A DNA stretch of 45,118 bases from Chrysochromulina parva (Eukaryota; Haptophyta; Prymnesiales; Chrysochromulinaceae). The position numbers were made by a program, and so were the translations under genes. Location of the stretch: contig PJAB01000083.1 in assembly GCA_002887195.1 (NCBI GenBank), positions 1-45,118 of the forward strand. Direction: 5' to 3'. Shown here piece by piece: positions 1-9,315 of the stretch. Position 1 is the first letter of the stretch. Every line of letters starts with the position of its first letter. The notes under the pieces were generated by a model. That model saw only the letters and a program-made list of their open reading frames with translations. It was not told the DNA's origin and did not search any database.

Positions 1-238
1 ATGCCGACGCCCATGGTTCGCGATTCCCCAAGGGGGCAAAAGCGGGAGCGCCGCCTTTTGCGTTCACACCCGGTAGTGCGCTACTTTTGCCCCCGGCGCT
101 GGCCCTCACCCCTTTGGGGGTTTTTGGCGGCTCCCCGCCGTGTGCGCCCGTAGCGGCGCGCTCCTGTCGTTGGTGTCCATACACTCTTGGAGCTAAGGCT
201 CAGCACACGTTTGGTCTGTGCGTGTTGGTGTGTTGTGA
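1..238. other. Upstream region of the CHD1L-like gene
   Basis: No gene is supported here. The only internal structure I see is a pair of perfect 11-bp inverted arms, GGGGGCAAAAG at 32-42 and CTTTTGCCCCC at 84-94, separated by 41 bases. It could be a weak stem or a pair of opposed binding sites in the promoter of the gene that follows. The minus-strand reading frames over 81-501 are low-complexity antisense of the GAC/GGC repeats in that gene. Confidence 0.4.
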
Positions 239-381
239 ATGAATGAGCTCGTGATTGTCCTCCACGCACGAGAGCCCATGCCGAAAGCGAAGCGCCAACG
301 GGACGAAGACGACGAGGCGGACGACGAGGAGGAGGAGGCGAGCTTTGGCGACGACGACAGTGACGACGATGACAGCGACGA

Positions 382-419
<38 letters not shown>

Positions 420-1209
420 ACCACGACGACGACGACGACGACGACGACTTTGGCGGCAGGAAGCCATCCGTGAACGCCCGGCTGCGGCGCATGAAGACCA
501 CCTACCCTGCCGACCGCGAGCGCACGCTCGAGTGGGCGCTCACGCGCGCCGGGGAGGCTGAGGAAGCCCTCGGCAAGGAGCAGTATGCTCTCGCCGACCT
601 CGAGCAGCCGGCGAGCCTCACCTGCACTCTGAAAGGCTACCAGCTCGATGGTTTACGCTGGCTCGCTGCGCTGCACGCGTGCGGGCGCAGCGGCATTCTC
701 GCCGACGAGATGGGCCTCGGGAAAACCGCGCAAGCGATTGCCATGCTCGCACTGCTGCGCTCGCGCGGCGTGAGCGGCCCCTTCCTGGTGATCGCGCCGC
801 TCTCGACCCTCTCGGGCTGGCTCGAGCAGCTGCGCAGCTTCTGCCCGAGCTTGCATGTGGCCATGTACACGGGCTCGGCGACCGAGCGCGCGGCCGTACG
901 GCGCGGGCCGCTCAGCGCCTCGAGCGTGTTGCTCGCCTCGTACGAACCGGTGCTCGCCGACGCACCGGCGCTTGTGGCGAGCTGCCGATTCGGATACGCG
1001 GTGCTCGACGAGGCGCACCGACTCAAGTCGCGCGCGTCGGCCGTGTACCGGTGCCTGCTCGACGAGCTGAAGCTGGGCGCGGTGCCGCGGCTCCTCCTCA
1101 CCGGCACGCCTCTCCAGAACCGCGCGGATGAGCTCTTTTCCCTCCTTCACTTTTGTGCCCCCGACCTCTTCGACGACGCCGAAGGCTTCTCTCGATGGGC
1201 CGCGAGGGA

Positions 1210-1243
<34 letters not shown>

Positions 1244-3856
1244 TCGGCGTCGAGCGTGCAGGCGGCCGGCGCGCGGTCCACCGCTGCGGATGACGACGCC
1301 ACCGCGGGGGGCAGCGCCTCGGGGGGCGTTCCTCCGCCACCGCCGCCGACGCAGCGCCTTTGGCGCCCGTTCATGCTGCGAAGGCTCAAGGCGGAGCACC
1401 TGCACCTGCCACCCAAGCGGGAGGTGACGATCCGCGTACCGATGACGAGCCTGCAGCGCCACTGGTACCGTGCCGTGCTCGAGAAGAACCGGCGCGCCCT
1501 CGGGGGCGGCGCGAACGCGCGCAGCCTCGTCAACGTGCTCGCGGCGCTGCGCAAGTGCTGCAACCATCCCTACCTCTTCGAGGGGGTCGAGCCCGAGCCC
1601 TTCGTAGAAGGCGAGCACCTGGTGCATGCGGCAGCCAAGCTGCGCATGCTCGACCGGCTGCTCGTGCGCCTCTGGACGCGCGGCGCGCGCGTGCTGCTCT
1701 TCTCGCAGTCGACGATGATGCTTGACGTGCTGCAGGACTATTTACACCTACGGCGCTGGGCCTATGAACGTCTCGACGGCTCAGCGCGGGCCGAGGAGCG
1801 TTGGGCCGCCGTTGCCGCCTTCTCGGGGCCTGTGAGTGGTGGCGCCGGCGGTGGCAGTCGCGCTGGCGGTGGCGGTCCCGGACGCGAGACAGAGCCGTTC
1901 GTCTTCCTGCTCTCGACGCGCGCGGGCGGCTTAGGGCTCAACCTGGTCGCGGCGAACACGGTCATCTTCTACGACCACGACTGGAACCCGCAGGCGGACG
2001 CGCAGGCGACCGACCGCGTGCACCGGCTGGGCCAGACGCGGCCAGTGCTCGTCGTACGCCTCGTGTGCGCAGGCACCGTCGAAGAAGTGATCCTCCGACG
2101 GGCCCACGCCAAGTTGCTCGTGTCACGAGGTTTGCTCGCCGAGCACGCCGCCGACCTCGATGTGCCGGTTCCGTCTGCAGCGGGGAGCGGCGCCGGCGCG
2201 GGGCGTAGCGCTGGCGTGGGCGTCTCTGCCGCGGGCACGCCGTCGCAAGCGGCCGCGGCGGAGGCGATCCGATTTGGGCTGGCGAGCCTCTGTAACACCC
2301 CGGAGGGCGGCGGCACTAGCGGTCGCAGCAGCGTCGGCGGCGACACCGACGCGGCCGAAGGCCCCTCAGACGCTGCTATCGAGGCGCTTCTCGACGGCGT
2401 CGTCTCGGGCGGCGTCGTCTCGGGCGGCGGCGGCTCGGGCGGCGGCGGCTCGGGCGGCGGCGGCTCGGGCGGCGGCGTCGGATCGAGTGGATTGAGCAGC
2501 GTCGTCTCGGTCGGCGCCGCAGCGGACGGCGACATCGCTGACGCCGGCGCCGGCGCCGGCGTGGCCGACTCGATTTACATTTTCGATGGCGTCGACTTCG
2601 CGGCGAAGCAGGCAGGTGCTGCCCAGCGCGCTGCTGACGATGAGGCCGCCTTCTCCGCCTTTGTACAGCGCCCAGCTGGCACCAGCGGCGGCGCCTCAGG
2701 GATGGGCAGCGCGCCCGACGCTCTCACGTCCTTATGTGGGCGTGGCCGTCGGAATCGCGATCCGATGAATGAGGAGGAGTCGGCTGCTGAGCTTGCGCGT
2801 CTGGCGGCGGCGGCGGCCGCGGCCGAGGCGGCCAAGAAAGAGAAGTCAGAGGCGCGCAAGAGGGAGCGATGGCGGAAGGCGGGCTACACATCCCTCGCGC
2901 TGCGCGACGCGACGGGCCAGCTGCCGCCCGCACCACCGCCCGCAGCGGCACCGGCGGCCGCAGCAGCGCCGCGCGGCTTGGGTGGCAAGGCGGTGGCGGG
3001 CCGTACCAAGGCGGCGCTCAAGACGGCGCGTGGCGCGTCGGCCTGGGATGGCTCCGACACGGAGGATGACGAAGCCGGGGCTGCCGTGACCGCCGGTGCC
3101 GGCGCGGCTGTGCTACGCGCGCAAGGCGAGGCTCGTGAGGAAGAGGAGGAGGGCGAGGAGGAGGAGGAGGGGGGCGAGGAGGAGGAAGGCGACGTACTAG
3201 GCGGCGACGGTAGCGGCACTGGAGGCGGCGCTTGGGACGGCGCTGCCGGCCGAGGCCGGCGCGCGACTATCAGCTTCATGGTGGGCGACGCGATGACGGG
3301 CGCCTCGCCCTTTGCGGCCGATCACCGATCCGACGCGCCGTCCCAAGCGCTCGGCGCGCCGTCCCAAGCGCTCGGCGCGCCGTCCCAAGCGCTCGGCGCG
3401 CCGTCACCCAGCGGATCTGCCTCCGCACCGCCTCGGGTGGTCGTCGCGTGGGTGGACACGAGCGGCCGTTGGCCATCGCGCGGCTTCTTCCGCTCGATCT
3501 CGGCGGTGAGCGATGCGCCACAGGCCGCATACGAGGCCGCTCATGCACAGGGCGACCTGGAACTTGGAGATGCGCATCTCGTCGACTGCTCGAGCGCAGC
3601 GACGCCCGGGCTGCACGTGTGCCTGCTCGTCGTGCTCCATCGCGACAAGCGCGTCGCCTACGGCACGCCGCCGTCGCTGGACACGGTTGCGCTCGACACG
3701 GCGCTGCGCCGCCTCGCGACGGCTGCACGGCGGTGCGCTGCGACGGTGCACTCCCCGCGCCTCTCCGCCAATGGCAGCTCATGGTACGCTGTCGAGCGGC
3801 TGCTGCGCAAGAACATGCGCGGCGTGCCCACGTCCATCTACTACTTCAAGCGCTGA
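239..3856 (+). CDS. CHD1L: SNF2-family chromatin remodeller with C-terminal macro domain (ALC1/CHD1L-like)
   Basis: This is an ATP-dependent nucleosome remodeller of the ALC1 class, which in animals is recruited to DNA damage through ADP-ribose bound by its macro domain. The sequence shows an acidic N-terminus (about residues 23-70, nearly pure Asp/Glu/Gly), then SNF2 motif I DEMGLGKT near residue 156, motif II DEAH near 256, LLTGTPLQN, and motif VI with TDRVHRLGQTR near 590. A long disordered middle follows, and then a C-terminal block (about 1065-1205) that aligns by eye with the end of the human CHD1L macro domain (VDTSGRW, HSPRL, WYAVERLLRK, YYFKR). At 1205 aa it is longer than the roughly 900-aa human protein because of low-complexity linkers. 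An ATG at 278 (MPKAKRQR) is an equally plausible start. Function is inferred from homology. Confidence 0.93.
2423..2467 (+). repeat. 15-bp tandem repeat x3 encoding (Gly4Ser)3
   Basis: Three perfect copies of a 15-bp unit encode GGGGS three times (residues 729-743) in the linker between the helicase and the macro domain of the CHD1L-like protein. It is a natural flexible linker and also a slippage-prone minisatellite. Confidence 0.9.
3335..3397 (+). repeat. 21-bp tandem repeat x3 within the macro-domain region
   Basis: Three perfect 21-bp units encode APSQALG repeats. They lie between a VGDAM segment, which corresponds to the SGDVT segment of the macro fold, and VVVAWVDTSG. The array therefore appears to be inserted in a loop of the macro domain itself, not in the linker before it. 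Confidence 0.85.
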
Positions 3857-4075
3857 GCACCGTTCCACACACAGATCACACAGATCGCGCCGCACGGATT
3901 CCGGCGCGTGTTCACGCCCCCCGCCGCTTCACATCACCGTTTCTCAGCGGAACAGCGTTAGTCTGTGCAGAAGAAACATGAAGGGGGGAGAAGGAGACGC
4001 TATTTTCGGAGAATATCGGGGAATTAAGTGACCCATATAGTTTGGGCGCCTAAAAAGGTAATTTGTGCCACGCCC

Positions 4076-4999
4076 ATGCGGACCAGCCACAGCCCTCTAC
4101 CGCTCGACGACGGTCGACCCTCTCGACTCCCATCTTCAAAGTTGCGACTCGTGTACCAGCATGGGTTCCATGCTGGGTGCTTTCAGGACGTGATGAAGCA
4201 CTCCGTGTTGGTGCTGCTACTTGCAAGGATGTGTGAAAAGCCGAGCCCCTTCATGTATGTGGAGACTCACGCAGGTGCTGGTCGCTACGACTTCGAGGCA
4301 GCCCTGCCTCAGGAAATCAGCGGAGGCATCAAACTGCTACAGTCCGATTACTGTACCACGGTTCCACCAGAAGCCAGCACGCTACTCGGGCTCCTCGATC
4401 ACTTCGCTGAGGGCTCCAAGCAGTACTATCCCGGTTCGCCCCTGGTTGCCGTGTCACAGTGTCGGCCACAGGACACCGTCGTCTTATGCGAGTTCGCTGC
4501 GGACCAGCACGAGCTCCTCACATCCGTCATGGCCGAGGTAGCCCGAGTCCATCAGAACTTGCCAACCATCAAGATCCATCTCGCCGACGGGTACAAGGCA
4601 CTGCAGCAGAAGAGGGGCGTAGCGACGCCGGAGCGACGCGGCCTGGTCTTTGTGGATCCACCCTACTCATATGGTTCCGACACGCAGCGCGCTGTCGCTC
4701 TTGCTGTGCACCTGCGTGTGAACTGGCGCAGCGCACGCTTCTGCCTCTGGTACCCAGCAACGCGAGCGCACAGCAAAGTCGTCGACTCCTTTCGGGGGGC
4801 GAGCTTGGGTGCATGCCTCGCCGCCGAACTCTTCCGAGGCGGCGAGGACGGTAAGGGCACGGGTATGCTCCTAGTCCAGCCGCCTTTCGGGATCGAGGTG
4901 GAGCTGCGAGAGCTCTTGAACGGTCTGGCACGATCGTTGCGCCGGGAGGGCGAAGAATCTCTAGAAGTGCGGGTCCGTTGGGTGTCGTCGGAAGAGTGA
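4076..4999 (+). CDS. RlmJ-type 23S rRNA (adenine-N6)-methyltransferase homologue
   Basis: RlmJ in bacteria methylates N6 of A2030 of 23S rRNA. This 307-residue protein contains the family's N-terminal signature YQHGFHAG...DVMKHSV, then ETHAGAGRYD (SAM site) and the catalytic FVDPPY motif in the C-terminal half. The frame opens at a GTG (4028), which is unlikely in a nuclear gene, so the first in-frame ATG at 4076 is used. About 35 residues precede the conserved YQHGFHAG, more than in E. coli, and they could be an organelle-targeting extension, though this is not clear-cut. A bacterial-type enzyme in a nuclear genome suggests an organellar rRNA target and an origin by endosymbiotic or other gene transfer (inference). 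Confidence 0.85.
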   Translation: MRTSHSPLPLDDGRPSRLPSSKLRLVYQHGFHAGCFQDVMKHSVLVLLLARMCEKPSPFMYVETHAGAGRYDFEAALPQEISGGIKLLQSDYCTTVPPEASTLLGLLDHFAEGSKQYYPGSPLVAVSQCRPQDTVVLCEFAADQHELLTSVMAEVARVHQNLPTIKIHLADGYKALQQKRGVATPERRGLVFVDPPYSYGSDTQRAVALAVHLRVNWRSARFCLWYPATRAHSKVVDSFRGASLGACLAAELFRGGEDGKGTGMLLVQPPFGIEVELRELLNGLARSLRREGEESLEVRVRWVSSEE

Positions 5000-5172
5000 C
5001 ACGCTGCTGCTTCCGTGGGCCGGGTGAAAAGATGAGAAGCTCTTCGAGTAGTTTGAATGGGTCTTTCTTATGCGGCAAATAATGCGAGTCTCTATTACGA
5101 AGAATATGAGGTGAGCGGCGCCACGTTGGTTTATGTCTGTGTGCACACATGTGTGGTGTGGATCTCTACGTC

Positions 5173-8100
5173 TTACAAGGTCTTTTGGCACTGGTTCTTG
5201 ATGAAGGGCCTGGCCTTCTGCAACAACATATTATGTGCCGCCATGTTGAGGTCCTGGCTTGCGAGGCCCGTTCCGCCCGTCTTCATGTCGATGGCGAACA
5301 CGATGATCTCGAAAAGGCGCGTGATGCACACGTTCATGGGCTGCTCGGGCTCTGCGCCCCAGCCCGGCGCGCGCTCGAGGAGCAGCCGCTTGTACCCCTC
5401 CTCGTCGGTCTTGCGCATGTTATAAAAGAATGAACCCGCGTCCGTGTAGCCCGCGTCCTTCATCTCCTGCTCCGTCGGCAGCATCTTGAGTGCGGCGAGC
5501 CGGCACAGCGCCTCCATGAACCCCTCAAAGGGCAAGCAGATCTCTTTGAAGTGGCCCCGCTCGGTCTGCTCGTTGGCAACGGCCATGCGCGACCACGAGA
5601 ACGCGAGCATCACGTCGCGCTCCGAGCAGTCGGGCGCGAACAGGTCGCTGCCGCGGCAGAAGCCCCTCCAGTCGTTCACTTCGATGAGCGAGCGCCCCTT
5701 GAAGTCCATCGCGCCGAAGAGCAGCCGCAGGTCCGCCTCGAAACTCTTAAGCGCCAAGTCCGCATCGGGGTGGTAGCAGTGCGCCTTGCGGAACACATCG
5801 GGCCGGCGGAAGATGCGCGGCTGCAGCTCGAGCTTTGGCTGGAGATCCTGTTCGAGAAGCGCCTTGAGCGCCTCGGCGACGCTCTCCATCTGTCTCGTGA
5901 GCACGTACCGGTTGACGGCAATGTTGAGGAGCGCCAAGATGAACTCGACGCGGTGCAGGCACTTCTTCTTGAGGTCATCGTGCTCGAAGAGAGTCGACGA
6001 GACCAACTTATCCATCTGCTTCAGTATGGCTTCGCTAGACATGGTGGTCTGCCTGGCGAGGCCGGGCCTGCCTGATGGGCGGTTCCCGGCTCCTGCATCG
6101 GCCTCTCCAGACACTAGGCCGACCTCGGCGCCCTTCTGGGACGGCGACGCCCGCTTGCCGAGTGGATTGCGCTCCTTCTCAGTCTTCTTCATCTCTTTGT
6201 GCACCATCTCCGTCTTCGTGTCGACTGCAATGAAGAGCCGATCCATGTCGCTCTTCTTGCAGAATTTGGACTTGTTGTCGGCGATGCCGAGCTCGTCCAC
6301 GAACGCCGACCATTCGTTCAGGTACAGGAAGTTGACCTCCGTGCCGCGACAGCAGTAGTAGTTGAAGACGAGGTTGATCGTCGTTCGATGCTTCGAGACG
6401 ATCTTCTCGCACGCCGCACACTTCGCCTCGAGCTCATCTGGCGAGTCATTGCGGCCGCCGATGATCTTCTCCGTCCCAAACATCATGACGCGCCCCCAGT
6501 CGTTGGCACAGCGCGTCACCTCGACCTCTTTGGTATCGAAATAGTCCTTAGAGTCGGCCCAAGCGGCACGAGGCGCCCACACAGATTTGGCCGTGTCGAA
6601 CTTGCGCCTGCGCTTCTCGGACGGATCGTCGCCGCCGCCACCACCACCGCCACCAGCAGCTCTGCGCGCCTCCCGTCGCTGCAGCTTGGCTGCCTCCTTT
6701 TCGGCTGCTTTCTCCTCCTTAGCGAGCTTCTTGGGCTTCGAAGCCCCTGCTGTAGGTCCAACTTCGGCCGACTCCTCCTCCTCGTCCTCCTCCTTAGGCT
6801 CCGGCTCCGCTACCGCCTTCCTCGGCACCACCTTCTTCTCCACCGGATTGGGCTTCTCAAAAACTGCGATCACCCCGCCCGATGGTGCGCCACCGCCACC
6901 GGCACCACCGCCGCCACCGCCACCGCCACCGCCACCGCCGCCAACGGCAACGGCAACGGCAACGGCACCCCCACCGCCATTGCCACCACCACCGCCATTG
7001 CCACCACCGCCACCGCCAGCGGCAGCGGCACCCCCCCCGATTGCACCCACTGGCTTGCCGCCGCCCCCGCCACCGCCACCGCCACCGCCCTTGTCATTCG
7101 CCTTCTCTGCTGCTGACGACACCACCTTGTTTGCTGGGGCTGCACCCGCTTTGGTTGAGGCCGCGCCTGCCTTGAGGGCCGTCACTGGGGCCTCTCCCTC
7201 CTCGGGCGCTGCCACCTCTGCCACTTCCGTCACTTCCGCCTCAATCTCCTCGGGCTCGGGCTCGGGCTCGGGCTCCGCTTCCTCCTCTTCCTCCTCCTCT
7301 GAAGACTCCTCCGAACTGCTCTCATACGAGTCGTCACTGAAGTACGAGCCGTCGCTCGTCGCGTCGCCGTGCGCAACGGGGCCTCGAAGCTCGCGAGGCT
7401 CGCGAGGGGATGACGAGCCCTGTATATCGTCCTCGACGGGCGCAATGTAGGGCGGCACGAAACGATGCGCTCGCACGCGCGCCACCGCGAGCTCAAACGC
7501 CATGGACGCACGACGGTCGTTCGAGAAGGGAAACTTGAGACGGGGTGAGGACGATCCTCGATGGCGCACGGGCATAAGCGAAGGCGACCTAATGGGCTCT
7601 GACCAGCCCTCTCGCTTCTCGCTGGACGTCGCGATCGTCGCTGCTCGTGTGCTGCTCTGCCCGTGACGCCCCCCGATGGCAGGGATGGCGAGTGCCCACT
7701 GGGGAGGCTTTGGGGCGACAAGGGAGAAGCAGGAGGGCTCTGACCAGCGCTGCACCAGCGCCAGCTTCGAGGCGGGCAGGCGGCTCTCAAGTGCGCGGCC
7801 GAGCCCTTGGTCGCGCTCTTGGCCTAGCGGCACGCCGCGCGCTAAAGCCCCCTCCGTGCGCGCAGCACCGAGTCTGAGGGCACGATCAATCGACGGGGAC
7901 GAGACTTCGAGGAGAGGGGAGCTGCGTGAAAAGGAGAAGTCGGCGTGGGCACTGCCCATGCCCCTGGCACTGCCGTTGGGCGTCGAGACTATGTGAGCCT
8001 CCCAGCCGCCCGGGCTCGCGTACAGCGCGTCGAGCGCCATGCATGGCTCGAGATCCCGTGGTAAGTCGCCTCCGAGGTGTGCTTGCACACAATTGAGCAT

Positions 8101-8943
8101 GTAAGAGGCGCTATCGAAGAGCTCACGATGGCGCTCGTCGAAGGCGTCCGCCCGCTCAAGGAAGGGCTCAGGCAGGTGCCTGAACGTGGTAGAAGCGTCG
8201 CGTAAGGCCTCGGGAAGGCTCCTGGACGTCGGCGTCGGCGGCTCCGGCAGGAGCTTCCCGACCGCTGAAGCGGCTGCGGGGGCCTCGGCCTGGGAGCTGC
8301 TACCTTCATCGTAGGAGATGCTCTTTCGCGTCTTTGGGTGGGGCTCGGTGCTGCCATTTTGAGCCTGCCCTCCTTCTTCACCATCGACGGTGAGGAAGGA
8401 GGGCAGGCTCAAAGTGGAACAAGCACCCCCCTTCAAAAAGGAGGCGATCGAGCTCCGACGGCCCGACGCTTCCAATGCCTCTCGAAACTCGGCTCGGTCC
8501 CGAAGGTGAAAGTGTGGTGCAGGTCGTTCGAGGTGTTGCGTTGATGCTTGGCCCTTGGCATGAGCCGTCGTCCCTCGGTCGGTAATGATGGTATTCCCCA
8601 CGAGCCGCGTTGGCATAACCTTCCACTCGCTCGTTCGCATTTCCAGGGAGTGCCCTTGCAGCCCGTGCAAGTGCCCATGAGAAGCCTTCTTGGCAATTGG
8701 GCCTTGCTGCATGGGCGAGGGTGCCCTAACGAGTTGCGGCATCGATTGCGAGGCCTCAAGCTTGATAGCCATGGGGTGGCGGTTGCTGCTGCCCACACCC
8801 GATGGATGGCGCCGCTTGTGGTGCATGAGGCGCTGCATGGATTGAATTTGGTGAGACCTCGTGAGCGCGGTGGACGGCCGCGGGTAGAGCAGAGCGTCCA
8901 CATGATCTCGCGTTGGCGCACCGGACCCAAAGAGAAGCACCAT
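5173..8943 (-). CDS. Large protein of unknown function with conserved helical C-terminus
   Basis: I do not recognise this 1256-residue protein. The N-terminal half is disordered and rich in Ser, Pro and charged residues. The middle has Glu-rich and very long Gly runs (roughly 6.9-7.1 kb). The last 450 or so residues are normal in composition and look folded, with two helical blocks: one with LVFNYYCCRGTEVNFLYLNEW, and one rich in Leu/Phe containing SRMAVANEQTERGHF and a following FEGFMEALCRLAALKMLP segment. The pattern recalls EF-hand-derived modules of flagellate proteins, but no canonical Ca2+ loop is visible. The frame extends upstream to a GTG at 9054; the ATG at 8941-8943 is chosen. It ends convergently with the RlmJ-like gene, 173 bp away. 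Confidence 0.75.
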   Translation of the reverse strand: MVLLFGSGAPTRDHVDALLYPRPSTALTRSHQIQSMQRLMHHKRRHPSGVGSSNRHPMAIKLEASQSMPQLVRAPSPMQQGPIAKKASHGHLHGLQGHSLEMRTSEWKVMPTRLVGNTIITDRGTTAHAKGQASTQHLERPAPHFHLRDRAEFREALEASGRRSSIASFLKGGACSTLSLPSFLTVDGEEGGQAQNGSTEPHPKTRKSISYDEGSSSQAEAPAAASAVGKLLPEPPTPTSRSLPEALRDASTTFRHLPEPFLERADAFDERHRELFDSASYMLNCVQAHLGGDLPRDLEPCMALDALYASPGGWEAHIVSTPNGSARGMGSAHADFSFSRSSPLLEVSSPSIDRALRLGAARTEGALARGVPLGQERDQGLGRALESRLPASKLALVQRWSEPSCFSLVAPKPPQWALAIPAIGGRHGQSSTRAATIATSSEKREGWSEPIRSPSLMPVRHRGSSSPRLKFPFSNDRRASMAFELAVARVRAHRFVPPYIAPVEDDIQGSSSPREPRELRGPVAHGDATSDGSYFSDDSYESSSEESSEEEEEEEAEPEPEPEPEEIEAEVTEVAEVAAPEEGEAPVTALKAGAASTKAGAAPANKVVSSAAEKANDKGGGGGGGGGGGKPVGAIGGGAAAAGGGGGGNGGGGGNGGGGAVAVAVAVGGGGGGGGGGGGGAGGGGAPSGGVIAVFEKPNPVEKKVVPRKAVAEPEPKEEDEEEESAEVGPTAGASKPKKLAKEEKAAEKEAAKLQRREARRAAGGGGGGGGDDPSEKRRRKFDTAKSVWAPRAAWADSKDYFDTKEVEVTRCANDWGRVMMFGTEKIIGGRNDSPDELEAKCAACEKIVSKHRTTINLVFNYYCCRGTEVNFLYLNEWSAFVDELGIADNKSKFCKKSDMDRLFIAVDTKTEMVHKEMKKTEKERNPLGKRASPSQKGAEVGLVSGEADAGAGNRPSGRPGLARQTTMSSEAILKQMDKLVSSTLFEHDDLKKKCLHRVEFILALLNIAVNRYVLTRQMESVAEALKALLEQDLQPKLELQPRIFRRPDVFRKAHCYHPDADLALKSFEADLRLLFGAMDFKGRSLIEVNDWRGFCRGSDLFAPDCSERDVMLAFSWSRMAVANEQTERGHFKEICLPFEGFMEALCRLAALKMLPTEQEMKDAGYTDAGSFFYNMRKTDEEGYKRLLLERAPGWGAEPEQPMNVCITRLFEIIVFAIDMKTGGTGLASQDLNMAAHNMLLQKARPFIKNQCQKTL
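8358..8413. repeat. 56-bp inverted repeat (25-bp arms, 6-nt loop) inside a coding region
   Basis: The two 25-bp arms (8358-8382 and 8389-8413) are reverse complements with a single mismatch, and they flank the six bases ATCGAC. The repeat lies in codons about 177-195 of the minus-strand gene. Because of the symmetry, both strands encode almost the same peptide (LSLPSFLTVDGEEGGQAQ on the minus strand). Confidence 0.95.
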
Positions 8944-9315
8944 AAAGTACACCACCAGCACAAAGCTTGAGCGTACAGATCGCGAGAAGAGCACCACAGC
9001 GCGTGTCAAATCGAAACTCCCACAATTGATCCTCACAACGGTCGAGATTTTCACAATAATAATTCACAACTGCGCCCCAATGCATGCGCGTGGCGCGCGA
9101 TTGATGCTGCGAATGTCCAGAGCAAAGCAATTCATCCGCCGAATGGCTGCACGTCCCTCCCCCCGCCCTCACCATGGCTCTCACCCGCCCTCCACACCGA
9201 TACTAACTGATACTCCCCTGCACATACCCTGCACACCCAAGCCCAAACATTCGAAACCCTTTATTCGAAACCTATATCCTTCGGAGGCTATCGTATCGAC
9301 ACCCTTTCCCGTTTT
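8944..9315. other. Intergenic region between two minus-strand genes
   Basis: This stretch holds the 5' flank of the large minus-strand gene and the 3' flank of the next one. It is less GC-rich than the coding DNA. Visible details are two ATTCGAAACC copies (9249-9258 and 9263-9272) and a GATACTAACTGATACT stretch near 9200. I see no RNA gene or coding exon. Confidence 0.5.

Noticed and set aside
653..1627. 324-residue minus-strand frame opposite the helicase
   Set aside because: It is antisense to conserved SNF2 motifs and is Arg/Ala-rich with no homology signal.
6587..7450. 287-residue plus-strand Pro/Ser-rich frame resembling a cell-wall protein
   Set aside because: The Pro runs are antisense of the Gly runs of the minus-strand gene, and there is no signal peptide. 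The minus-strand frame continues into a folded, conserved-looking C-terminus.
9052..9054. GTG as start of the large minus-strand protein, giving a hydrophobic N-terminus
   Set aside because: Non-ATG starts are unlikely in a nuclear gene. The ATG at 8941-8943 is in frame, and the extension has no independent support.
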